Origin: Myxococcota bacterium
Lineage (GTDB): Bacteria > Myxococcota_A > UBA9160 > UBA4427
Length of the DNA: 64,000 nucleotides
Assembly: GCA_029243605.1 (NCBI GenBank)
Contig: JAQWRT010000005.1
Location: forward strand, 1-64,000
Direction: 5' to 3'
Part shown: positions 17,185-27,199 of the stretch, piece after piece
Layout of the letters: the number at the start of each line of letters is the position of its first letter
How positions within the stretch are numbered: position 1 is the stretch's first letter
Notes under the pieces: generated by a model
Told to the model about the DNA's origin: nothing
Databases searched by the model: none
What the model saw: only the letters and a program-made list of their open reading frames with translations
Position numbers and translations under genes: made by a program

Positions 17185-18465
17185 TCAATCCTGCCGAAGA
17201 GGCGTCGCGGCGAGGGCTGCCTCCACGGCGACGAGAGCCTCATCGATGGACTCATCATCGTGTGCCGCACAGAGAAAACCGTTGAGCCCCGGATGAATCA
17301 GGACGCCTCGGCGAGCGGCCTCCCTCGAAAACCGTATCCCCCGACTGTGATCCGGGTCGTCCTCGAAGAGCACGGTGGGCATGCTGGGAGGCCCCGAAGA
17401 CTGAATGACATGACCTGTCGCGCTGGCCGCGGCCAGTAGCCCCTCTCGCAGCCGTAGACCCGCACGGTTCATGGCATCGAAAGCACCCTCGCGGTCATAA
17501 GCATCCAGGGTGGCCATCGCGGCTTGCATGGGCGGCTGTTCAAAATGCAGCGAGGAGGTGAACATGATCCCACGCGCTCCCGCTCGAAGCGCCTCTCGGC
17601 CGAGCAACGCGGACACCGAATACCCATTCCCCAGCCCCTTGCCCAAGCATAGAAGGTCTGGGTCCACGCCGAGCGCGCGATGGCTTCCTCGGGGATCCAT
17701 CCTGAATCCCTGACGCACGTCATCGAGGATCAGGGCAGCGCCGGTCTTCTGACCCGCGTCAATAATGGCACGGACGAAAGCGGGCTCGGCGAAGCGGGTG
17801 GGCTGAAACGAATTCTGGTCGAGGGCATTGAAGAGAACGCCCGCGATCTCTCCCGAATGGTCCCGACAGAATTCCTCGAGCGCCGGGGCGTCGTTCCAGG
17901 GAAGGCGAACGATATCGTCCAAGCGCGTCGAGGGCACGCCGGGGGGCGGCCAGGGAGAAAGCTCGGCATCCGAACCGTGGTAGGCCTGGTTGAACGCCAC
18001 GATCAAAGACCGCCCCGTCGCCTTGCGCGCGACCCGACAGGCGAGGGTCACGACTTCTGAGCCCGTCTTCGCGAGGACCGCCCAATCCTGCCCCGAGTGA
18101 CGCTCCACCAGCCGCTCGGCGAGTTCGACCATCCCAGGAGAAAAGAAGTTCATACTCGCGGGTTTTTGGGCTTGTTTCAGAAAGGCTTCCTGGACGGCAG
18201 GGTGACCGTACCCGAGCAGGTTGGGACCGTTTGCACAGATGAAATCGATGTATTTCCGCCCGTCGGCATCAACCACCCGGCAGCCCATTGCATCGCAAAC
18301 GAACCCAGGCAGCACACCCTCTCCGGCAAAGCGCCCACTGCGTGAGAGATAGACCCCTCCCCCTGGCAGGACCCGTTCGGCCCGGGCCCAGAGCGCCAGG
18401 CCCTCGGGCCCGTCCACCGCGTCGGCCACCCCGGGCCCCCTCAACAAGTCCTGGTCAGAGCTCAC
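17185..18465 (-). CDS. Class III PLP-dependent aminotransferase, glutamate-1-semialdehyde aminomutase-like
   Basis: The 426-aa protein shows the class III pattern: FICANGPNLLGYGHPAVQEA for cofactor-loop positioning, then TGSEVVTLACRVARKATGR, LILDDVRQGF (the Asp that contacts PLP) and LCLGKGLGNGYSVSAL with the Schiff-base Lys. It resembles glutamate-1-semialdehyde 2,1-aminomutase more than omega-transaminases, but such paralogues often act in secondary metabolism. It starts with GTG at 18465, 19 bp after the P450 stop on the same strand, so the P450 and aminotransferase probably act together on one unknown substrate. Confidence 0.87.
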   Translation of the reverse strand: MSSDQDLLRGPGVADAVDGPEGLALWARAERVLPGGGVYLSRSGRFAGEGVLPGFVCDAMGCRVVDADGRKYIDFICANGPNLLGYGHPAVQEAFLKQAQKPASMNFFSPGMVELAERLVERHSGQDWAVLAKTGSEVVTLACRVARKATGRSLIVAFNQAYHGSDAELSPWPPPGVPSTRLDDIVRLPWNDAPALEEFCRDHSGEIAGVLFNALDQNSFQPTRFAEPAFVRAIIDAGQKTGAALILDDVRQGFRMDPRGSHRALGVDPDLLCLGKGLGNGYSVSALLGREALRAGARGIMFTSSLHFEQPPMQAAMATLDAYDREGAFDAMNRAGLRLREGLLAAASATGHVIQSSGPPSMPTVLFEDDPDHSRGIRFSREAARRGVLIHPGLNGFLCAAHDDESIDEALVAVEAALAATPLRQD

Positions 18466-18484
18466 CCAAGGCCCCGGGTTGACA

Positions 18485-19696
18485 CTAACGCGCCACCCGA
18501 ACCCAAAGTTCCTTCAGGCTCCGAAAGCTGGGGACGGGTGCGTATTCGTGTCGGCCTTCGATGGCATGGATTTCGGGGAAGCGTTCGAAGAGCGCGGAAA
18601 AAGTCTCCTGGGCTTCCAGACGGGCCAAATGCGCACCTAAGCAGAGATGGCTTCCGCCTCCAAAGGATTGGTGATGCGTGTCCTCGCGTTCGAGATCGAA
18701 ACGATTCGGCTCAGGATACACGTCGGGGTCTCGGTTAGCAGCGGCCAGCGAGACCGAGAGACTCTCGCCGGCAGCGATTTTGACACCCCCGATTTCCAGG
18801 TCGGCATTCGCAATACGTCCGGATTCGACCACCGGGGAGTCGTAGCGGAGGATCTCTTCCACTGCGTTCTTCATCAAGCCAGGCTGCTCGCGCAGCTTCG
18901 CCAGCTGGTCGGGGTGATCGAGAAAAGCCTTGGTCCCGTTTCCGATCAGGTCGGTGGTCGTCAGGTTCCCCGCCGCCAGAAGCAGATTGCACGTTGAGAT
19001 GATCTCAGCCACGCTCAGCTGATCTCCGATCGATTCCGCGGCAACGAGTTGGCTGATTAAATCTTCGCCGGGCTCGCTTCGCCGGCGCCGGATCTCCTCC
19101 TCGAAAAAAGCATCGAGGGATGCCCGGGCCTTCTCGGCAAGCCTCACCGCCGCTTCCTCTTTGACCGGGCTGAAGGCGACCTCGACGCTGTCATTCGACC
19201 ATCGCTTGAAGCTTTCGTGCATGCCCGGGTCGACCCCAAGCAATTCGGCAATGACCACGGTGGGGATCGGCCTGGCTACTTCTTCCATCAGGTCGAACTC
19301 GCTGCAGTCAATTCCCCCGATCACCCGATCTGCCACTGCCCGGGCACGACTTCGCCACTGCTCAACAACCCTGGGAGTAAACGAGCGGTAAACGAGTTCT
19401 CGGAGCCTCCGATGGCCGGGATCGTCCATCATGAGCATGGACGGCTCTTCATCATCATTGCCCATAACCTCCCGGGAAAAGGTCCCGGGGTTGCCCTTTC
19501 GCGGGTCGGACCACAAATCGCGATCTCGCGAGATCGCCATCACATCATCGTGTCGGGTGAAGACGTAACGCTTGAAGACCTGGTCGTAGTGAACGCGTTC
19601 GCGTTCCCTGAGCTTGGCAACGATCGGATAAGGGTTTTCCCGAAAGGCCTTATCGAGAGCGGTTAGCTCCAAACCTGTGGGGATCGCATCGGCCAC
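18485..19696 (-). CDS. Cytochrome P450
   Basis: A 403-aa soluble bacterial P450. The haem-binding loop is SFGGGSHLCLGAHLAR, with the axial Cys near residue 350. The ExxR pair is in the K-helix (VEEILRYDSPV), and the I-helix region reads LLLAAGNLTTTDLIGNG. I start at GTG 19696 because AGAGG lies ten bases upstream; the TTG at 19705 is only one base from that site. It resembles bacterial CYP families that hydroxylate terpenes, steroids or fatty acids. No ferredoxin gene is adjacent. Probable first gene of a two-gene operon with the aminotransferase. Confidence 0.92.
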   Translation of the reverse strand: MADAIPTGLELTALDKAFRENPYPIVAKLRERERVHYDQVFKRYVFTRHDDVMAISRDRDLWSDPRKGNPGTFSREVMGNDDEEPSMLMMDDPGHRRLRELVYRSFTPRVVEQWRSRARAVADRVIGGIDCSEFDLMEEVARPIPTVVIAELLGVDPGMHESFKRWSNDSVEVAFSPVKEEAAVRLAEKARASLDAFFEEEIRRRRSEPGEDLISQLVAAESIGDQLSVAEIISTCNLLLAAGNLTTTDLIGNGTKAFLDHPDQLAKLREQPGLMKNAVEEILRYDSPVVESGRIANADLEIGGVKIAAGESLSVSLAAANRDPDVYPEPNRFDLEREDTHHQSFGGGSHLCLGAHLARLEAQETFSALFERFPEIHAIEGRHEYAPVPSFRSLKELWVRVAR

Positions 19697-19794
19697 GGGG
19701 ATCAAACCTCTAAGATGGGTCGGGATGCCAAGATAGCATCCAAATCCAGTCTCCGATTCAGGATCCCGCGGCCAAAGGGCGACGATTCAAGGCT

Positions 19795-20550
19795 TCAGGA
19801 GCGGCGGCGGCGCGCACCCGCCAAGAGAGCCAGTCCCCACGCCGCCAAGAGGCCGCTGCTGGGCTCGGGAACCGGAGTCGCGAATAAGTTGAGCACGGCG
19901 ACAACCGTCAGGTCTGAAGCCTCTCCGAATGTAGCGCCGTCCAAGGAATGCAGAGTCACCCCGGTAATCACGACATCCGTCCCGGAGCCTACTACTGAGA
20001 TCATCTCTGTCATTTGGTAAGCGATGGCATTGCCGCTAACCCCGGCGGGCGTTCCGGACGAGTTCGTCGCGCCCCAGGAGCCTGTAACGTCGATAGGACC
20101 CGTATAAGTCGTGTAGCTGCTGCCGGATGCAATCGGGGGATTCGTGGGACCGAAGCCCACAGCGCTAACCACCGAGGCCGTCTCGATCGTAATCTCGTCG
20201 TACCCGCCGTAGGCACTCGTTAGGCTCATCAGGATATTGGGGGCGAGGGTCACATCGAGCGCTTCGATCGAAGGGGTCGCCGAATCGAGGGTCACACTTC
20301 CGCTGAGGGTTGGGCTAGCCCCGGTCCCGATAAGCACCCCACCGACTAAGACCTGAATCGTGGCCGAACCGCCGGTCAAGTCGTACGTGATGGGTACAGC
20401 TCTCGCGGCTACGGGCAGGCCCAAGAGGAGCAGCCCGACCAAAAGCGGAGAAAAGCGTGACCGGCGCCCGCGCGAAGCAACCGAAGCCGGTCTCTGGCCA
20501 GAATCTACCCTTGAAAAAACAATCCGAAACACAACACCGCGCCAACGCAT
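19795..20550 (-). CDS. PEP-CTERM sorted exported protein
   Basis: The C-terminus VPEPSSGLLAAWGLALLAGA followed by RRRRS is a canonical PEP-CTERM signal: PEP motif, membrane helix, basic tail. The start ATG at 20550 has GGAAGGAG ten bases upstream. The N-terminal segment contains an export signal (LLVGLLLLGLPVAARA) at about residues 36-52. The 180-residue body is Gly/Ser/Thr-rich beta sequence without Cys. Such proteins are processed by exosortase and delivered to the envelope or exopolysaccharide matrix. No exosortase gene is in the window. Confidence 0.88.
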   Translation of the reverse strand: MRWRGVVFRIVFSRVDSGQRPASVASRGRRSRFSPLLVGLLLLGLPVAARAVPITYDLTGGSATIQVLVGGVLIGTGASPTLSGSVTLDSATPSIEALDVTLAPNILMSLTSAYGGYDEITIETASVVSAVGFGPTNPPIASGSSYTTYTGPIDVTGSWGATNSSGTPAGVSGNAIAYQMTEMISVVGSGTDVVITGVTLHSLDGATFGEASDLTVVAVLNLFATPVPEPSSGLLAAWGLALLAGARRRRS

Positions 20551-20806
20551 CAGCACCGAACTCCTTCCCAGGATGAGACTCAAACTCAGAACTCCGTTAT
20601 GCCTTACAATCGAGTCAACGACGTCTGACAATTCCGCAAGCCCTAAAGCACCTTTATACCCCCTGAAGACACCCGAAATAAAGCAAAAAATGCTCGTCTC
20701 CCTCATTTTGCAAGGTCAATCGCCGCCGCACTGAGGTCCGGGCTCGCGTCTCGGGACACCCCGCTTCATTTCCTCCCCCCAAGGTCCGAATTTCCCCTGG
20801 GGGCAA

Positions 20807-22660
20807 TCAGGGCTCGGGGACCCAGCCGAGTCCGACTAGGGCCTCGACCGCCTCACCTCTCTCGGGGGCGTGGAGCGCCACACTGGCCCAATCGCCGGGT
20901 CTGAGGCCTAGCCGAGTGGACATGGGGCGCGTCACGCCGTCGCGCTCGATCGCCAGCACGATAAAGCGCTCGCCAGCGGTGCCCCGTCCGAGGCCATCCT
21001 CGCCCCCTGACTCCTCCTCCGGCGGTCGATAGAGGAAGCGAACAATCTCGATATCGCCACTTCGCGCGCGGGCCTCCCAGCGCTCGAGGTCGTGGTGGCT
21101 CTCGAAGACGACGTCGGCTTCTTCGCGCTCGAGCATCTCGGCCACCAACCCACCGTCAATCTCTGTGGCGGCCACCAAGGCCCTGGGGACGCCGAAGAGC
21201 TCCCGTGCACGCTCGACAAAAACTCCGTTGAGGGTTTTGTTTCCCGTCAGGCCGACAGCGGCCTCCACGGATTCAAAGCCCGCCCGCTGGAGCGTTCGCT
21301 CCTGAATCGCGTTGCCAAAGACCACCCCAAAGCCTCTCTCCTCGGCCTCGCGAGCCTTGTGGGGATTCGAGTCCAGGAAGACGACGCCCCGGCCACCCGC
21401 ACGGAGAATTTCCGCCAGAGCCAGGCCCACCGCGCCCACTCCCAGGATCGCCACGCCCTCTCTCCCCGGGAGGCGAACCCCCAGCCAGTTGCCCACCAGC
21501 CCCGCGCTCAGCCCCGTCACCACAACTGTGCAGGCAATGGTCAGGAAGACCAGCGCCCGCAATTCTCCCCCGCCCTCCAGGCCTGCATTCTCCAGGGAAC
21601 GCGCGACGATGGAGGCGATGGCGGCGGCGACGATCCCGCGCGGTGCCACCCAGGCGATGAATCCCCGCTCGCGCAGGGAAAGGTCGGATCCCGCGGTGGT
21701 CACGAAGACCTGCAGGGGACGAACCAGGAAAACCAGGGAGGCGACCACCAGCCAGCCCCCCAACCCCAGGGCGCGAACCTCCTCGAAACGAACACCCGCT
21801 GCCAGCATCACGAAGAGCAGGCCGATCAGGAGGACGCTGAGCTGATCCTTGAACTCGCGCAGGTCGCGATCCACCGAGGTCTTCGAGTTTCCGACGACGA
21901 CGCCCGCCAGAGTCGCCGCCATGATCCCGCTCTCGGGGACTAAGGCGTCGCACGCTTCAAAGAGCAGCAGAACCAGCGCCAAGACGAGAATATTCCGATG
22001 GCCCTCGGGAACCAGTCGCCGAGCCGCCAGCAGCCGTGCCAAGAGAAAACCCGCGCCCATGCCGGCGCCCGCGCCGAAGGCCAGGCGCAGAACCAGGCCT
22101 AGGCCACCCGACGCCAAAGAATCGAGGCCCGGAGAGATGGTGACCTCGAGAACCAGAACCGCCAGAATCGCCCCGATCGGATCGATCAGGACCCCTTCGG
22201 CCTCGAGCACCGTGGCCACCTTGGGGCGAAGTCTCAACTCCGCAACCAGGGGCCCCACCACCGTCGGACCCGTGACCACCACCAGACTTCCGAAAAGCAG
22301 GGCGATTTCCCAATCCCAACCGAGGAAATAGCGAGCGGCCAGCGCCGCACCCAGCCAGGTAATGCCCGCGCCCCAGGTCACCAACCGCCGAATCTCGACC
22401 TGGGATCGCCGCAGGCGGGAGATTTCAAGGTTCAGCCCGCCCTCGAAGAGGATTACGGCCACAGCGAGGTCGACTAGGGCATAGAGGCCGCCACCGAGTT
22501 CGTCGGGACGTACCCAACCCAGGCCATCGGGACCCAGGCCCACCCCCACAACGAGCAGCAGAACGATCCCCGGCAAACGAAGGTGCCGAGCCACCGCTTG
22601 AGCGAGCACGCCGGCAGCCAGCGCCAGGGCGATAATCAAGCTGGGATGGGCGGCCTCCAC
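20807..22660 (-). CDS. Cation:proton antiporter (CPA1/NhaP-like) with C-terminal RCK domain
   Basis: This 617-aa protein has 12-13 membrane helices in residues 1-390, including the unwound transport region ([18 protein letters not shown] ... [17 protein letters not shown]) with the TGP and conserved Asp characteristic of NhaP/KefB-type antiporters. Residues about 395-530 are a Rossmann RCK_N domain ([18 protein letters not shown]), followed by an RCK_C-like segment to 615. It should exchange Na+ or K+ for H+ and be gated by nucleotide binding. Start is GTG at 22660. The next upstream gene on the same strand ends further right, so it is likely monocistronic. Confidence 0.9.
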   Translation of the reverse strand: MEAAHPSLIIALALAAGVLAQAVARHLRLPGIVLLLVVGVGLGPDGLGWVRPDELGGGLYALVDLAVAVILFEGGLNLEISRLRRSQVEIRRLVTWGAGITWLGAALAARYFLGWDWEIALLFGSLVVVTGPTVVGPLVAELRLRPKVATVLEAEGVLIDPIGAILAVLVLEVTISPGLDSLASGGLGLVLRLAFGAGAGMGAGFLLARLLAARRLVPEGHRNILVLALVLLLFEACDALVPESGIMAATLAGVVVGNSKTSVDRDLREFKDQLSVLLIGLLFVMLAAGVRFEEVRALGLGGWLVVASLVFLVRPLQVFVTTAGSDLSLRERGFIAWVAPRGIVAAAIASIVARSLENAGLEGGGELRALVFLTIACTVVVTGLSAGLVGNWLGVRLPGREGVAILGVGAVGLALAEILRAGGRGVVFLDSNPHKAREAEERGFGVVFGNAIQERTLQRAGFESVEAAVGLTGNKTLNGVFVERARELFGVPRALVAATEIDGGLVAEMLEREEADVVFESHHDLERWEARARSGDIEIVRFLYRPPEEESGGEDGLGRGTAGERFIVLAIERDGVTRPMSTRLGLRPGDWASVALHAPERGEAVEALVGLGWVPEP

Positions 22661-22805
22661 CTGTCCTCGCTTCCTCGTCGGCTACTAATACCCGCTCGAA
22701 AGAATTTGAAGTCGGCCCGAGCCCCAGCGGCCGCCCTTCTTGACCCTCGCCCGACGGGGCCAGCCGCTCGCGCGATCCCCGAGCCCCCACCACCGGGGGG
22801 GGGGA

Positions 22806-23909
22806 TCAGTTGTCCCGAGATCCGGCGATAAAGGCCTGCACGTTGCGATGGGCTTCGTCGTCGGTGACCTGCTGGGGCGGGTGCTTCATGAAATAGGAGG
22901 AGGGTGAGTGGAGAATCCCGCCGACCCCCCGATCCAGAGCCACCTTGGCGCAGCGAATGGCATCGATGGAAACGCCCGCGGAGTTCGGGGAATCCTCCAC
23001 CGAGAGCCGCATCTCAATATTCATCGGAACGTCGCCGAAGAGTTTCCCCTCCATGCGAATGAAGCAGACCTTATTGTCGTTCTGCCACGGGACATAATCG
23101 CTCGGACCCACGTGGATATCCTCGGACTTCATCCGCGTGGCGGTGACCGACTGGACCGCCTCGGTCTTGGATTCCTTCTTGCTGGCCAGGCGATCCCGGT
23201 TGAGCATATTGAGAAAATCGGTGTTCCCACCCGTGTTGAGCTGGTAGGTGCGCTCGAGCTTCACTCCCCGCTTCGCGAAGAGATCGGTCAGAGTCCTGTG
23301 GGTGATCGTGGCCCCGAGCTGGGCCTTGATGTCGTCTCCCACGATGGGCAGGCCGCGCTTCTCGAAGCGCGCGGCAAAGGCCGGGTCGCTGACAATGAAA
23401 ACGGGAATGCAATTCACCAGAGCAACCCCGGCCTCGAGGGCGCACTCGGCGTAGAAACGGGCGGCTTCTTCCGAGCCTACGGGCAGGTAGTTGATGAGGA
23501 CATGGGCTCCGGATTCCCGAAGTTGTTCGACGATTTGGTGCTGGGTAGGCTCTTCGCCATCCGAGGGCAGGAAAGTGCGCTCATCGGAATAATCGGCCAT
23601 GTGTTCGGCGACACCGTCGAGGACGCACCCCATGCTCACATGGACCCCAGACTTGGGCACGTTCGGGCAGAACGCGGTTGTGCAATTCGGGGACTCGAAA
23701 ATCGCCTCGGAAATATCCTTCCCGACCTTACGCACGTCGACGTCAAAGGCGGCGACGACCTCGAGATCCGAGGGCAAATATCCGCCGAGATCCCAGTTCA
23801 TCAGCCCAATGGCTTCTTCAGGGCCTCGCTCGGCGTAGTATTGAATGCCCTGAACGAGCGAGCTCGCGCAGTTGCCAACGCCCGCGATGGCGATTTTAAT
23901 TTTGCCCAT
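22806..23909 (-). CDS. ino1: Inositol-3-phosphate synthase
   Basis: The ATG at 23909 ([20 protein letters not shown]) follows AGGGGGGACC, giving 367 aa, the size of actinobacterial/archaeal-type enzymes. Motifs are the NAD-binding GVGNCASS at 10-17, [52 protein letters not shown] and [12 protein letters not shown]. It converts glucose-6-phosphate to inositol-3-phosphate in an NAD-dependent isomerisation. In bacteria this feeds phosphatidylinositol, inositol osmolytes or mycothiol-like compounds. None of the follow-on genes is in the window. Confidence 0.95.
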   Translation of the reverse strand: MGKIKIAIAGVGNCASSLVQGIQYYAERGPEEAIGLMNWDLGGYLPSDLEVVAAFDVDVRKVGKDISEAIFESPNCTTAFCPNVPKSGVHVSMGCVLDGVAEHMADYSDERTFLPSDGEEPTQHQIVEQLRESGAHVLINYLPVGSEEAARFYAECALEAGVALVNCIPVFIVSDPAFAARFEKRGLPIVGDDIKAQLGATITHRTLTDLFAKRGVKLERTYQLNTGGNTDFLNMLNRDRLASKKESKTEAVQSVTATRMKSEDIHVGPSDYVPWQNDNKVCFIRMEGKLFGDVPMNIEMRLSVEDSPNSAGVSIDAIRCAKVALDRGVGGILHSPSSYFMKHPPQQVTDDEAHRNVQAFIAGSRDN

Positions 23910-24143
23910 GGTCCCCCCTGCTTGCTTCGCCGACCCCAACGGCCGTCTGGGCTTCTGGTGCCCAGTGTCGGGCGAGGCAAATCTTACCTCAGTCCAACGG
24001 GAGCGACCCCGTTCTGCTGGCCGCCCGAGCACTCGTTGGTGCCCATGGCCCATTCCAGCAGCCCCTTTGTATAGCCCGAATCCTCGGGCGCGGGTTGCCC
24101 CCCTGGGGCAAGAGACGCGCTGAGCGGATAAGCCCACAAACGC

Positions 24144-24614
24144 TCAATGACCAGGGGCCTGGCCCGACACCCGCTGAAGGAAGAAGATGAGGTCGGATCG
24201 CTGCTGGGGGTCCGCAAGAGGGGCTGAAAGCATACGGTTTTGAGGGATCAGGCCCTGGGGGTCGGACAGAAAACGGTCGAGGGTGCCGCTCTGCCAGACC
24301 ACCCGGGACGCCATCATCGCCCGAGAGTACGGAAAACCCTTTACAAAACCGGCCTGTTGGCCGAAAAGTCCAAGGAGGGGCGGCCCCACCTTGATCGCGT
24401 CCCCTGTCAGGTCATGACAAGACCAGCAGGGTGTGGCCGAGCGTAGGCCCCGATCGAATCGCATCTGGTCGGCGGGCGAGAGCTCGCTCCGAATTTCCGA
24501 GTAGGGATTACACCCTCCCATCCCGAGGCAAGCCAGGAGGCAGACCCCTACCCTCCAGCCCTGGAACCGAGGGCCAGAGAAAATGGGGAAAAAAGAAAAG
24601 AGCCGCGAACTCAT
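24144..24614 (-). CDS. Lipoprotein c-type cytochrome
   Basis: From the ATG at 24614 (GGAGG four bases upstream) the 156-aa product has a lipoprotein signal (LLACLGMGGC, lipidated Cys35) and one haem site, CWSCH at 63-67. The class I cytochrome c pattern continues with KVGPPLLGLFGQQAGFVKGF and a candidate Met ligand in QNRMLSAPLAD. It should carry electrons in the periplasm while anchored to a membrane. It is divergent from the gene at 24723, 108 bp away. Confidence 0.88.
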   Translation of the reverse strand: MSSRLFSFFPIFSGPRFQGWRVGVCLLACLGMGGCNPYSEIRSELSPADQMRFDRGLRSATPCWSCHDLTGDAIKVGPPLLGLFGQQAGFVKGFPYSRAMMASRVVWQSGTLDRFLSDPQGLIPQNRMLSAPLADPQQRSDLIFFLQRVSGQAPGH

Positions 24615-24722
24615 GAATCCTCCGCACCGATGCGTGGGCAAACAACCCGTCAGGGGTCTCGACCCGGAACCGATAGAAAAGTTTGCCACTCCGGTCCAGC
24701 GAGAGATTCCAGGAGCCGCCCT

Positions 24723-25271
24723 TTGAAGACCGCAGACTTCGCCCCCAGCGACCCAAAGCCGGACTTGCCCTCTCGAAAAGGGCCAGGCGGAACCATACTC
24801 GCCGCCTGGATCCTCGCGGCACTCTTCGCCGGGGTCAGTTTCCAGGCGCTGGCGAACCCGTTTCTAGGCTCGCGCTATCCGGCTCCTCAACCGAACCCGT
24901 CCTGGAGCGAACCCGGCGAGCCGATTCCTGTGGAGGGAACAGGATGGACCCCGGTGCTCGCCAAGCTCGAAAATAGCGAGGCCCGAGTGCGCAGGGCGTG
25001 GCACAACCTCGCCACCGCCCAGGTCTTGCTGACCCACGCCCGAGTGCGCCGCTACCCCAGAGGCGAGCCCTTCTTCAAGATCCGCGACCGGGTCATCTTT
25101 CTCGAGGCCGAGCGCACCTCCTCGGAAACACAATTCCTCGAACTCGTACAGCAGTCCAGACGCGCGGGAATGCCCGCTGGAACCCTCTCCACGTTCATGG
25201 ATTTTTCCGACGAGATCGAGCGGGATCGAAAGCAGAGGGCGAGCGCCGTGGACGAGTACGTAGAGCCCTGA
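24723..25271 (+). CDS. Exported protein of unknown function
   Basis: The TTG at 24723 is used because AGGAG lies eight bases upstream and no ATG is in frame near it. The 182-aa product has a signal segment (ILAAWILAALFAGVSFQALA) at about residues 23-42. It is then helical and charged (TGWTPVLAKLENSEARVRRA ... FFKIRDRVIFLEAERTSSET). I recognise no family. It is convergent with the lipoprotein gene at 25273, with one base between. Confidence 0.65.
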   Translation: MKTADFAPSDPKPDLPSRKGPGGTILAAWILAALFAGVSFQALANPFLGSRYPAPQPNPSWSEPGEPIPVEGTGWTPVLAKLENSEARVRRAWHNLATAQVLLTHARVRRYPRGEPFFKIRDRVIFLEAERTSSETQFLELVQQSRRAGMPAGTLSTFMDFSDEIERDRKQRASAVDEYVEP

Positions 25272-25272
25272 C

Positions 25273-25860
25273 TCAGGATTTGATCGACGCCGAACTCGAC
25301 GGGTCAGAGGGCAAAGGCGCATCGGGAAGCCAACTCTCGGGCGGGCAGGCGGTATACACCACGCCGTGGGCGGGCGAGATAACCGTCCACGCGTAGGGCG
25401 CGCCGCCGGCCTGACGAGCGCGTATTCCCTTTTGCTCGCCGTCCGCGCAGGGTTCGAGGGTAAATTCGGCGGCCTCATCGTTGACCCAGATGTAGGCGAA
25501 CGTCCGGGCACCGTCCGTGACCAGGCGAACCGAGACCCCCGACGGAAGTCCCGACGGAATCCCCAAGTAGGTCTGCCCCTCGAGCCAACGCAGGCCGTCC
25601 GCTTCCCCCGAAAGCCGAATCCCCTTGAGGGGCTGACCAATTTGTTCCGGGGGCAGGGTCTCGAGGTATTCGGCGAGCAGGGGGCCGTTTTGCGCGTACC
25701 ACTTGGGCGTTGCCGAGGCTGGACGTTCGCGCGGAGCCGATCGAAGCGGGTTCGCACAGGCGGTGAATCCAAACCAGAAGAGCACCAAAAAACAAGCCGC
25801 GACCCGGCCGCCTAGCGGAATGGAGACCTCCGCTCTGTTCCTGAGAAACCCAAGCCCCAT
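25273..25860 (-). CDS. Putative lipoprotein, unknown function
   Basis: The 195-aa protein has a short signal peptide ending in a lipobox-like FTAC near residue 35, followed by a Pro/Arg-rich linker. A compact beta-rich domain follows (VSVRLVTDGARTFAYIWVND) with two or three cysteines that could form disulfides. No domain is recognised. It is 11 bp from the DUF4345-like gene upstream on the same strand, so the two may be co-transcribed. Confidence 0.65.
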   Translation of the reverse strand: MGLGFLRNRAEVSIPLGGRVAACFLVLFWFGFTACANPLRSAPRERPASATPKWYAQNGPLLAEYLETLPPEQIGQPLKGIRLSGEADGLRWLEGQTYLGIPSGLPSGVSVRLVTDGARTFAYIWVNDEAAEFTLEPCADGEQKGIRARQAGGAPYAWTVISPAHGVVYTACPPESWLPDAPLPSDPSSSASIKS

Positions 25861-25871
25861 GGCAAGCGCCT

Positions 25872-26264
25872 CTACGCCTCGGACCGGTTCGCCGCGATCA
25901 GGCGCATGGCGAAGAGAGCGAGGAGCGCCGTAAGGCTCTCGTAGACCGTGGCACCGAGATTATACGAAGACATGCCGTAGAGCAGAAGCCCCAGGGTACG
26001 CGCCAAGGCAAGGCTGCCGAGCATGACAAACATAAGCATCAGCCCGGGCTGAAACCTCTCCTCGCGCAGGCCGTGATAGATGAAGAAGCCGCCAACCCCG
26101 ATCTGAAGACCGCCGTACATGGCGGCGACTTCGGTCATCGCACTGGCTCCAGGGAGTTCCATCCCGGCGTAGCCGGCGACCAGCTGGGGCGAAGCCAGGC
26201 ACGCGAGGCCGTAGAGCAGGAAACTCGCTCCATTCATCCAGAGCAGGATTCGGGCTAAAAGCAT
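25872..26264 (-). CDS. DUF4345-like four-helix membrane protein
   Basis: The ATG at 26264 (AAGGGGG upstream) gives 130 aa with four membrane helices. The pattern LLARILLWMNGASFLLYGLA, YAGMELPGASAMTEVAAMYG, GLQIGVGGFFIYHGL, then LGSLALARTLGLLLYG matches DUF4345. The family has no known function. The invariant-looking EVAAMYGG is retained. Confidence 0.8.
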   Translation of the reverse strand: MLLARILLWMNGASFLLYGLACLASPQLVAGYAGMELPGASAMTEVAAMYGGLQIGVGGFFIYHGLREERFQPGLMLMFVMLGSLALARTLGLLLYGMSSYNLGATVYESLTALLALFAMRLIAANRSEA

Positions 26265-26485
26265 TGGGCACCCCCTTCGCCGGTTTGAGCGTCTCGCTGC
26301 GGAGCCGAGGGCATTCCCAGCGCGCCTCCCTCTGCCAGCCGAAGGCGCTCTTCGGCTGGCCAGGAATTCGAATCGCCCCACGACCCAGGGTAGGCGATTC
26401 ATCGAAAATCGAAACGTGCCGCGAGGCGGGTAATTTCCGAGCGAGCTAGACTGGATGCGGTGATGGAAAGATCAAGCAACGCCGA

Positions 26486-27178
26486 GTGAGAGGAGAAGCT
26501 GGGATTCGGGCGCTCGTCTTCGATTTCGACAGTCTTAGCTTGAACGCGGAAGCCGCTGAGCAGCAAGCATGGCGCGAGACCTATCTCGCCCACGGCACCC
26601 GGCTGCCCGACGAGGACTGGCTCGAGAACGAATCCCCCAGCGAACCGGAACCCGATCTGTGCAGGCGACTCGAGCGACAGCTCGGGGGCCGGGTGAATCA
26701 GGAGAGGATTCTCGGCGACATCGCTCAGCGTAAAGCCGCACTCCTCGCCTCGGAGACTCCTCCCTCGGGAATGATCGGCTTCATCGAACGCGCCGCCGAA
26801 ATCGGACTGCAGCTCGGTATCGCCTCGGATGGCCAACGGCAGGCGGTCAGCGCGTGGCTCACGCGCCTGGATCTCGGCAAGCATTTCAGTGCGGTTCGCT
26901 GCGCGCCCGAGCTCAGCGACACCCAAGCCGGGCCCCATATCTATTTTTCCCTCTGTGAAGCCATGAATGTGACTCCCACCGAGAGCATTGCCATTCAGAG
27001 CTCACCCGGAGGTCTGCAATCCGCCAAGGGGGCGGGGCTTTATTGCATCTCGGTCCCCAACCGGGTCACCGGCAGCGTCTCCATGGACCGGGCCGACCTC
27101 GTCCTGCTTTCCCTGGAGAGCACCACACCCGATGAAGTCGTCGAGCGAGCACGCCTGAAGAGGACGTCCACCTCGTAG
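26486..27178 (+). CDS. HAD-superfamily protein with degenerate catalytic motifs
   Basis: The 230-aa protein keeps the HAD beta-PGM-like layout: VFDFDSL (Asp13, Asp15) as motif I, a helical cap, LGIASDGQRQ as motif II, then HFSAVRCAPE. The motif III Lys (usual GKPxPD) is replaced (TQAGPHIYF), and the motif IV acidic pair is replaced by IQSSPGG. These losses suggest that it no longer acts as a phosphatase or phosphomutase, or has a changed mechanism. Start is GTG at 26486; an alternative is unclear. It is convergent with the methyltransferase gene. Confidence 0.8.
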   Translation: MRGEAGIRALVFDFDSLSLNAEAAEQQAWRETYLAHGTRLPDEDWLENESPSEPEPDLCRRLERQLGGRVNQERILGDIAQRKAALLASETPPSGMIGFIERAAEIGLQLGIASDGQRQAVSAWLTRLDLGKHFSAVRCAPELSDTQAGPHIYFSLCEAMNVTPTESIAIQSSPGGLQSAKGAGLYCISVPNRVTGSVSMDRADLVLLSLESTTPDEVVERARLKRTSTS

Positions 27179-27199
27179 AGCGGAGCAGCGAACGCGTGC

